Positions 57,681 through 64,000 of a stretch of 64,000 nt of DNA are shown in pieces; positions within the stretch are counted from its first letter, which is position 1; each line of letters opens with the position of its first letter. Where the stretch lies: assembly GCF_030269925.1 (NCBI RefSeq), contig NC_085124.1, positions 15,562,001-15,626,000 of the forward strand. The letters run 5' to 3'. Both the position numbers and the translations under genes were made by a program. The DNA is from Bombyx mori (lineage: Eukaryota; Arthropoda; Insecta; Lepidoptera; Bombycidae). The notes under the pieces were generated by a model that made no database searches, was not told the DNA's origin, and saw only the letters and a list, made by a program, of their open reading frames with translations.

Positions 57681-58739
57681 TGATCAAGGGAACATGTATT
57701 GAGCCGCAGGATGGACTAAACTTACTTTTGATCCCGAGAAACGACCCGGGTCCATCCGTTACAGATGAACAAATATAACGGGACTCGTCTTTCGATACTG
57801 TTAAGTATAGTTGCGTCTAATAGTTAACTTAGTTTTTTTTAAAAATAAATGCGAGATTCAGTCGGCGCGAGAAAGCAGCAGGAACTAGTAAGTGTTGGAT
57901 AACCTACCAGAAGCATAACTTTAATATACATTAACTAGTTTCTCGAAGTGTAGTTGAAACTTCCGCGGCTTCGAACGCAGAAAGTTCAACGAAGGATACC
58001 GATCCAAGTATTACTTCACACGTTTTCATTAGCTGACGGAATATTAACTGAGTACTTGATGTTGAGGATTGTGATATAGATTAAATTATTTAATTCATTT
58101 TAGATTAAAAAAAGTTAATTCCCCGACAATTTTCCTCGCTAAGCTGCTATTTCGTAGCCATTACAGAACTATTTGAATTCAAAATTAATTCTATTTTAAG
58201 AGCATAAACCAAATTTTCGTCTCAAAAGTTTTCACAATCTCATAATATTTAGCACTGTATTTTCCTTTCAATACAACACCGAACGCTCAAATCATTCACA
58301 AAGGACTCGATTTGAAAGAGTATTGACAAAAAAATATTAATTTACATCGATTGAAACGGTGCGGTTTAAAGAGAAGCCTTTGAAATCTTTTATAATTATT
58401 ATCAAAAACCTCGATTTGGGCTTGTAAAGAAATTATCTCAGATACGATCGGACAGAGAAAGAAAATTAAGCCGAGACCAGTTGAAGACAGTCGTCCACAA
58501 AATCCTCAAAGGCTACGGAGCATCTCTAAAAATTTAAATGTTTCCAAATTTAAATTTCCGTTGTATTTTTCCGTTGTTTTGTTCCGTTGTTGTTTACAAA
58601 TTTGTCAAAGTTTTTAGAATAGAGTGTAATAAATAAAAATTAGGTTAATTAAAAAAAATCATAATACATCTCTACGTAGAAATCACGCCACTCTTTTTGA
58701 GGCTTAGACGTGGCCATTCCTCGCGTACCGCGGCGCTTC
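57681..58739. other. Unique AT-rich sequence
   Basis: Nothing identified. Confidence 0.35.
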
Positions 58740-59345
58740 TTGTGCACTCGTTAACGGGACCGTTTAGAGCTGCCTTCAATTAGTCGGTCCATCGCAACGG
58801 TGATGTGCCGCGTGGTCTTGTACCCTCTATCATGTTCTGTACTACAAGGCGCTCAACTGAGTCATCTCCCCGTCGCGACACATATCCGAAGAAAGTGAGA
58901 ATGCGACCCTGAACAATGGGGGATAAACATTGCGTGATGCCGAGTTCCTGTAGAATTGACTAATTCGTTCTGAAAACCATCCACGATATTTGGAGTATCC
59001 CAGTACTGAATTTCGAGAGCTTTTATTCTCTTTTTCTCACTTTTTCTTAATGTCCAGATCTCGGCAGCGTAAAGAAAAATGGGGAAGAGGAGGCGTCTTA
59101 CAAGTCTTATTTTAGTGGCTTTGGTGATATTAAAATTTCGATTCTCCCATATTTTCTTTAGCCTATCCATGGCTGACCTTGAAACTCTCAAACGCTGCTT
59201 GATTTCATCAACGCATCTGCCACTGTTAGAAATTAGTGCGCCTAAGTTAATGTATGATTGTACGACATCTCAATTTGCAATTCTTGTGATAGCACATTGG
59301 ACGATCATGATCTTTGTCTTGCTGCGGTTAATTTTTTGCGGTTTG
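58740..59345 (-). pseudogene. RTE-type LINE reverse transcriptase fragment
   Basis: Minus-strand reading runs NRSKTKIMIV, then YINLGALISNSGRCVDEIKQ, RLRVSRSAMDRLKKIWENRN, ITKATKIRLVRRLLFPIFLY and AAEIWTLRKSEKKRIKALEI. This is the typical end of the polymerase and thumb region in RTE-like LINEs. An in-frame stop follows IAN near 59275, and the reading frame changes near 58980 (after IVDGFQNEL), where the usual WTARRTN-type continuation is corrupted. The catalytic core is missing, so it is an inactive fragment. Clade call rests on motif memory alone. Confidence 0.7.
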
Positions 59346-59369
59346 TATCTTGCGGCTAATATCTAATAG

Positions 59370-60523
59370 AAACTGCGGTTAATATCTAATAGAAGCTCCT
59401 TATAAATTAACAATCCTTCAACTGATACTGTAGTCCGAATGGAGAATGAAAACGAATATACATATAATAAGTAAGTAGTTTTGCGCGCGCCAGTACGAGC
59501 CTAAACTTCTTTAGAATATAAAACGTAATCGAAGTTGGAATTACATTAACGCGAAATGGGATTTACCTTATTGGATTCACGATAGTAACGACCGGAGTTT
59601 TTATAAATATTGATTCGATTCATTGTAAACGGAATCAAGGCTTATAACTATTCATTATTTATTTGTTTTGTTTTTTTAAGGGATTTTCCTAGTATTTTTT
59701 TGTATTTTGAAGTTTGATAGAGAAAATAACTCTGCGAACGTAAGTTAGTTCACTCACTACTGCACTAAATAATGAAAAGGAAAATTTTCAATTACAAATT
59801 TACAGGTAAAAATGTTACATGACTGTTCTAATTTATGACGAAGCATGTTGCGGATAATAACATGTACTTTTAGGTTAGGAATATTGTGTTCTTTTTTTTT
59901 TATAATAAATAAATAAATTATGTTCAATAAATATTTATGGAATGTGTACAACCAGTGCAACAAAGCAGTTATGAGATTTACGCTGTGGTGTGCGCGGACC
60001 CAGTAAACTAATATCAGATGCGTGAGTGAAAGATAGCTTCTATCGTGAGCACTTTAGAAAAAACTTCACCCCTCAGTTCGTAAAATATCAAAATCGCAAT
60101 ACTACGAAAAGCTTTTTTCTAAGTCAAGAGAGCTTTCGTATATCTCATACAAATACTAAAGCTCAAGAATTACGTTCAATATCACTAAGTGTGTCTGAGT
60201 GGTAGCTTCTGATAGAGCTTCTATATTATGATGCTTTTGTAGTGTCTATACTTTTCTATTAGTAAGCACGCTCAAGATCGAAGCTATCCCGCAACCATGT
60301 TTCATATTTGTACAGTGAATTAATACTTTCTATAAGTCGTATGCACCTGATGAGAGCTAATGAAAAATAAACTTTATGTCAACGTAGTTATGATTTCGCC
60401 ATGTTAATCTATACTACCTGTAAGTGCGCTTAATCACAGTGCTCTTTTCTATAAAACTTTTTTGCCCCTAACACCCACCGACTCTGGAATCAACTTGCAG
60501 TATTTTCTAAGCGCAGTGACATG
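59370..60523. other. Unique AT-rich sequence
   Basis: A short duplication (GCGG[CT]TAATATCTAATAGAA) occurs just before this, at 59351-59393. Otherwise nothing identified. Confidence 0.35.
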
Positions 60524-60976
60524 TTTTTTTTTTTTCTTTTTTTTATTGCTTAGATGAGTGGACGAGCTCACAGCCCACCTGATGTTAAGTGGTTACTAGA
60601 GCCCATATACATCTACAACGTAGACGCTCCACCCACCTTGAGATACAAGTTCTAAAGTCTCAGTATAGTTACAACGGCTACCACACCCTTCAAACCGAAA
60701 CGCATTACTGCTTCACGGCAGAAATAGGCAGGGCGGTGGTACCTATCCGCACGGACTCACAAGTGGTCCTACCACCTGTAATTACGCAAATTATAATTTT
60801 GCGGGTTTGATTTTTATTACACGATGCTATTCCTTCACCGTGGAAGGCAATCGTGAACATTTGTTGAGTACGTATTTCATTAGAAAAATTGGAACCCGCC
60901 TGCGGGATTCGAACACCGTTGCATCACTTCAACACGAATGCACCGGACGACTTACTCTTTAGGCCACGACGACATG
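60524..60976 (-). repeat. Bm1 SINE, full length
   Basis: Minus-strand copy from the T-run through tail, body and head (GCGGGATTCGAACACCG; ACTCTTTAGGCCACGACGAC). Confidence 0.9.
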
Positions 60977-61011
60977 TGCTTCAAATGTTCTTTAAAAAGA
61001 TACTCCTGCCG

Positions 61012-61122
61012 TAGATAGCAGCGTAGTTGTGCCCCTGTCATTGTTGTTGTCCATGAGCGATGATGACCACTAGTCATCAGATGGATTGGGTGCTATCATC
61101 CTTCGAAGGCAATAAAACAACA
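61012..61122 (+). repeat. LINE-tail fragment, diverged
   Basis: AGCAGCGTAGTTGTGCCCCT, GTCCATGAGCGATGATGACC and CGAAGGCAATAAAACAAC on the plus strand. Confidence 0.6.
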
Positions 61123-61940
61123 TAAATACCATGCATTCTTATCTTCGTGCTATAGAACAATAAAATGTTAATACAATAATAAATGCACACAGCAATTACT
61201 TTATAATCTCACATGAAATGTTAATTATAATTTTTTGTAGTAAATAAATATAAAGTTATCCACAAGTGAATTGCATAATTATTCAAGAACCTGTTCTATA
61301 AATATGTAGGCAGACCCTTAACATTATAATTGCGACACATTAGCTTCGTTTATGTGAACTTCGGCCATGTTGCGATCCCGCACGTTATGTCGCATGATTG
61401 CAACCGGTTACTTTAAATTCGCGTGTACATATTAGTACTGCATCTATAATCTACTTTAAGTCTTCATGTTAGAGTCGGTTTTGAAGTATGTGAAAGAATG
61501 ACTTTAATTTAACTAATTTGCCTTGTCCAGACTTTTCAGTATTTATGAGAGCACTTTATTTTTCTAATTTCTGAGTGTTGCATTGGCTGTCACACTCGAA
61601 GGACTAATTATTACAGAAAGATTAACGACAAAGACGCAGAGGTCTACGTACCAACCATTGGCATGAAAAGTGCACTATGGAGTCAATTTAGTTATTTCCA
61701 TTTCTGTTACCATATCCGCTCTAGGAGTTCTCTGGGGAATTATTTGAGGGCATCTCGCCACTTACCCTTCGGTAGCCATTAGTGGGTCGTGCCTTGTCTG
61801 ATTATCTAAGGCGAGAAAATGATGGCGCACCATCGGAGAGAATCTATATAGATATATCTTGAAACTGTTGTACTCTTCCGCATTGCATTTCCAGAGGTCA
61901 TTGATCCTGTATATTTCAATGTTTGAGAAGAGTCTTTTTT
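61123..61940. other. Unique AT-rich sequence
   Basis: Nothing identified. Confidence 0.35.
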
Positions 61941-64000
61941 TATTTTTTTTTATTTTTTTTTTATGATTGAAGGATTACTGGTGGCCCGGAGGCCTTTCCA
62001 GTTTCACCAGGACAGGTGGGCGAGCAAAGGCTCAGCCAGGAGGGGTGGGATTTGCTAACAGCTACCCGAGCGCCTCCGAAGGAGACCTAACAACTCAAGA
62101 GTAGCTGCTTCGCGAATGAATCTACTACCGGATCGGAATCGCGACCCACTGAGAAGATCCGGCGAGAAACTCAGCGGGCTGATGCATGGGTTAGGTTGCA
62201 CGTCGACCTCTTTGTCGAGTTCGACGAGTACGGTTACCGGGGTCCCTAAGCCTGCTCCTAGTATTAGAGCTGAAGGCATCTAATGCAAAAGTTATTGGAT
62301 CTGATGGATCCGTAAGGACGTGTCTAGGGCGTCGACGGTGACTGGCTCCTGCATGATCAGGATTCGGGGAGTAGTCAGCGGCGGCAACGATAAGGCGATT
62401 ATCATGACGCATAGCCTTATCGAAGTATCGTTCCGACGCTGACTTCATGTATTTCCGAATTGATTCGAGGCCCAGGTCGTCGTGTAGGTCAACGTTCCTC
62501 ACGAACCACGGAGCCCCGACAGCTAACCTGCAAAAGCGGGATTGTAGGGATTGGAGGGTGTCTATGTGTGTGCGGGCCGCGTGAGCGAACACCACACTCG
62601 CGTAAGTCATGACGGGCCTTATGCAAGTTTTGTAAAGTGTCACCTTGTTCCGAAGGGACATTTTACTCCGCTTACAGATCATGGGGTAGAGTCTACCGAG
62701 AATAAACGCGGCACGGTCACGGACTGATTTTATATGCGGGCGGAATGTCATCGATGCATCCAGGGTAACGCCCAGGTACTTGACCTTCCTGGCCCAGGGT
62801 ATGGGTTGTCTAAAGAGAGTAATCGGGGGTGTGAGATTCCTCCTCCTAATCCGGGAGGAAATCCGTGAGGAGCTTCCCCTCTGAAATAGCACCGCAGTAC
62901 TTTTCGCTGGGTTGATGTCTATGCGCCATTTTCGGAACCACTGTCCTAGGGCTAGGGCTGCGCTCTGAAGCTTCTTCGCGATTAGGGACTTATTTCTACT
63001 AGAATAGTAAACAGTCGTGTCGTCGGCGAATAAAGCTAAATGGGTCGGCGGCGACCGGGGAATATCGTTGACGAATAAGCTAAATAGGAGGGGTGAGAGG
63101 ACAGAGCCTTGTGGGACTCCAGCTGTAAGAGCTCGTGGGGAGGAGCGGGTTCCCTCGACTCGATATCGAAAAGAGCGGTTCGACAAGAAGTCCCGTATGA
63201 TGAGCACGAGACTGTCCGGCACGCCCATGTCGAATAGTTTGAAAATCAAACCATTGTGCCAGACTTTGTCGAACGCTTTTGCGACGTCGAAGAAGAGAGC
63301 TCCCGTGTATAACGGTTTTGGTCGATTAAGCCCCACAAGAATGTGCTCCGTGAGGCGGTGCACCTGTTGAACGCATGAGTGATTTGTACGGAATCCGAAT
63401 TGTTCATCGATGAGAATGCCCTTGGATGAGACGAAGTCTCTGAGGCGTTTGTAGATCAGACGCTCATACAGTTTGCCTAGAGACATGAGGAGGCTAATCG
63501 GGCGGTAGCTCGTCGGATGATTTTTTGGTTTACCGGGCTTATGTATGCCGATAACGTCCGCTTCTTTCCACACCGCGGGAAAGATACAGTTCGCCATAGC
63601 GGCATTGAAAATAGATGCCAACATCACGATGAGTTGGACGGGTAGAAGTTTAATAACGCGGTTAGATATACCGTCGGAACCGGGAGCCTTGCGAGGACGT
63701 AGGTCTTTGATCAAGTCTTTAACTTCCATCGCGGTGACGGGTGGTAACGCATCCGAGGGTGGCAAGGAGGCTCTGCGTTCTACCTCACTGTCTACTAATT
63801 CTACATGAACAGGGTCCACGGATTGAGTGCTGGGCGTGCACTGGGTTTGCAATGTATCGGCCAGTAGCTCTGCTTTTTCGTCATCATCGAACGCCGCGAG
63901 TCGGCCTGAGGGGCCTACGAGGGGGGGCATAGTTACTACCGTATCCGATTTGAGAGTACGAGCTAAGCGGTAGTAAGACCTTTGGGAGGGCGCGAGTCTT
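61941..64000 (-). mobile_element. Jockey-clade LINE, runs off the window
   Basis: The T-rich run at about 61937-61962 is the poly(A) of a minus-strand non-LTR retrotransposon. Its 3' UTR (61963-62190) and ORF2 extend to the right edge. The left 0.9 kb is near-identical to 23441-24327. Confidence 0.9.
62191..64000 (-). CDS. Jockey-clade LINE ORF2 reverse transcriptase, partial
   Basis: At least 602 codons are open from the window edge to the stop at 62191; the first visible ATG (63930) is internal, since RLAPSQRSYYRLARTLKSDT precedes it in frame. The protein copies the element's RNA at the nicked target. Visible reverse-transcriptase motifs in order: RKAPGSDGISNRVIKLLP, YRPISLLMSLGKLYERLIYK, QFGFRTNHSCVQQVHRL, ALFFDVAKAFDKVWHNGLIF, AGVPQGSVLSPLLFSLFVND and the catalytic LALFADDTTVYYSS. 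Next come the thumb (VKYLGVTLDASM) and an Arg-rich C-terminus. The upstream endonuclease domain lies outside the window. No stop or frameshift interrupts what is visible, so the element could still be active or recently so. Confidence 0.9.
   Translation of the reverse strand, partial: RLAPSQRSYYRLARTLKSDTVVTMPPLVGPSGRLAAFDDDEKAELLADTLQTQCTPSTQSVDPVHVELVDSEVERRASLPPSDALPPVTAMEVKDLIKDLRPRKAPGSDGISNRVIKLLPVQLIVMLASIFNAAMANCIFPAVWKEADVIGIHKPGKPKNHPTSYRPISLLMSLGKLYERLIYKRLRDFVSSKGILIDEQFGFRTNHSCVQQVHRLTEHILVGLNRPKPLYTGALFFDVAKAFDKVWHNGLIFKLFDMGVPDSLVLIIRDFLSNRSFRYRVEGTRSSPRALTAGVPQGSVLSPLLFSLFVNDIPRSPPTHLALFADDTTVYYSSRNKSLIAKKLQSAALALGQWFRKWRIDINPAKSTAVLFQRGSSSRISSRIRRRNLTPPITLFRQPIPWARKVKYLGVTLDASMTFRPHIKSVRDRAAFILGRLYPMICKRSKMSLRNKVTLYKTCIRPVMTYASVVFAHAARTHIDTLQSLQSRFCRLAVGAPWFVRNVDLHDDLGLESIRKYMKSASERYFDKAMRHDNRLIVAAADYSPNPDHAGASHRRRPRHVLTDPSDPITFALDAFSSNTRSRLRDPGNRTRRTRQRGRRAT

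Noticed and set aside
63017..63370. 117-codon plus-strand ORF
   Set aside because: Antisense shadow of the jockey reverse transcriptase.
1..64000. CRISPR array, rRNA, bacterial operon or integrated virus
   Set aside because: Repeats are dispersed and not regularly spaced, no rRNA-like sequence was seen, and the introns, SINEs and LINEs indicate an insect chromosome. No viral gene was recognised.

Overview
The window looks like a repeat-rich lepidopteran chromosome segment, most probably Bombyx (silkworm). The main reason is the many copies of a tRNA-headed SINE that I recognise as Bm1, together with lepidopteran-type Helitrons, mariners and jockey-clade LINEs. Base composition is AT-rich, coding density is very low and introns are long. 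No bacterial, plasmid or CRISPR content was seen.

Only one intact host gene can be defended. It is a plus-strand leucine-rich-repeat (LRR) cell-surface protein at 38610-43018. It has two coding exons (38610-39648 and 42561-43018) joined by a phase-1 intron, giving 498 residues: signal peptide, about nine LRRs, a C-terminal cysteine cap with an acidic insert, and a hydrophobic tail suggesting a GPI anchor. Overall it resembles insect connectin. A 5' non-coding exon with a DPE-type core promoter may lie at 12737-12865, about 26 kb upstream. Two further isolated candidate coding exons are at 22185-22400 and 56930-57058.

Nearly everything else is mobile DNA. 1-12 kb: a mariner carrying a nonsense codon, Bm1 copies, an unexplained pair of direct repeats, and a composite retroposon present twice. 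12-38 kb (putative first intron): Bm1 copies and relics, two Helitrons, an internally deleted mariner, a 5'-truncated jockey insertion with target-site duplication, and LINE-tail fragments. 38-46 kb: the LRR gene, then nested retroposons and a LINE with an 87-base poly(A). 47-56 kb: Bm1 copies, a P-superfamily DNA transposon (51248-52601), degenerate jockey relics and a GC-rich LINE fragment. 56-64 kb: an RTE-like LINE relic, Bm1, and a long jockey ORF running off the right edge.

The most notable object is the P-element-like transposon. It has 30-bp terminal inverted repeats (29 of 30 matching), a perfect 8-bp target-site duplication and a split THAP zinc-finger coding region, and it lacks the rest of a transposase.
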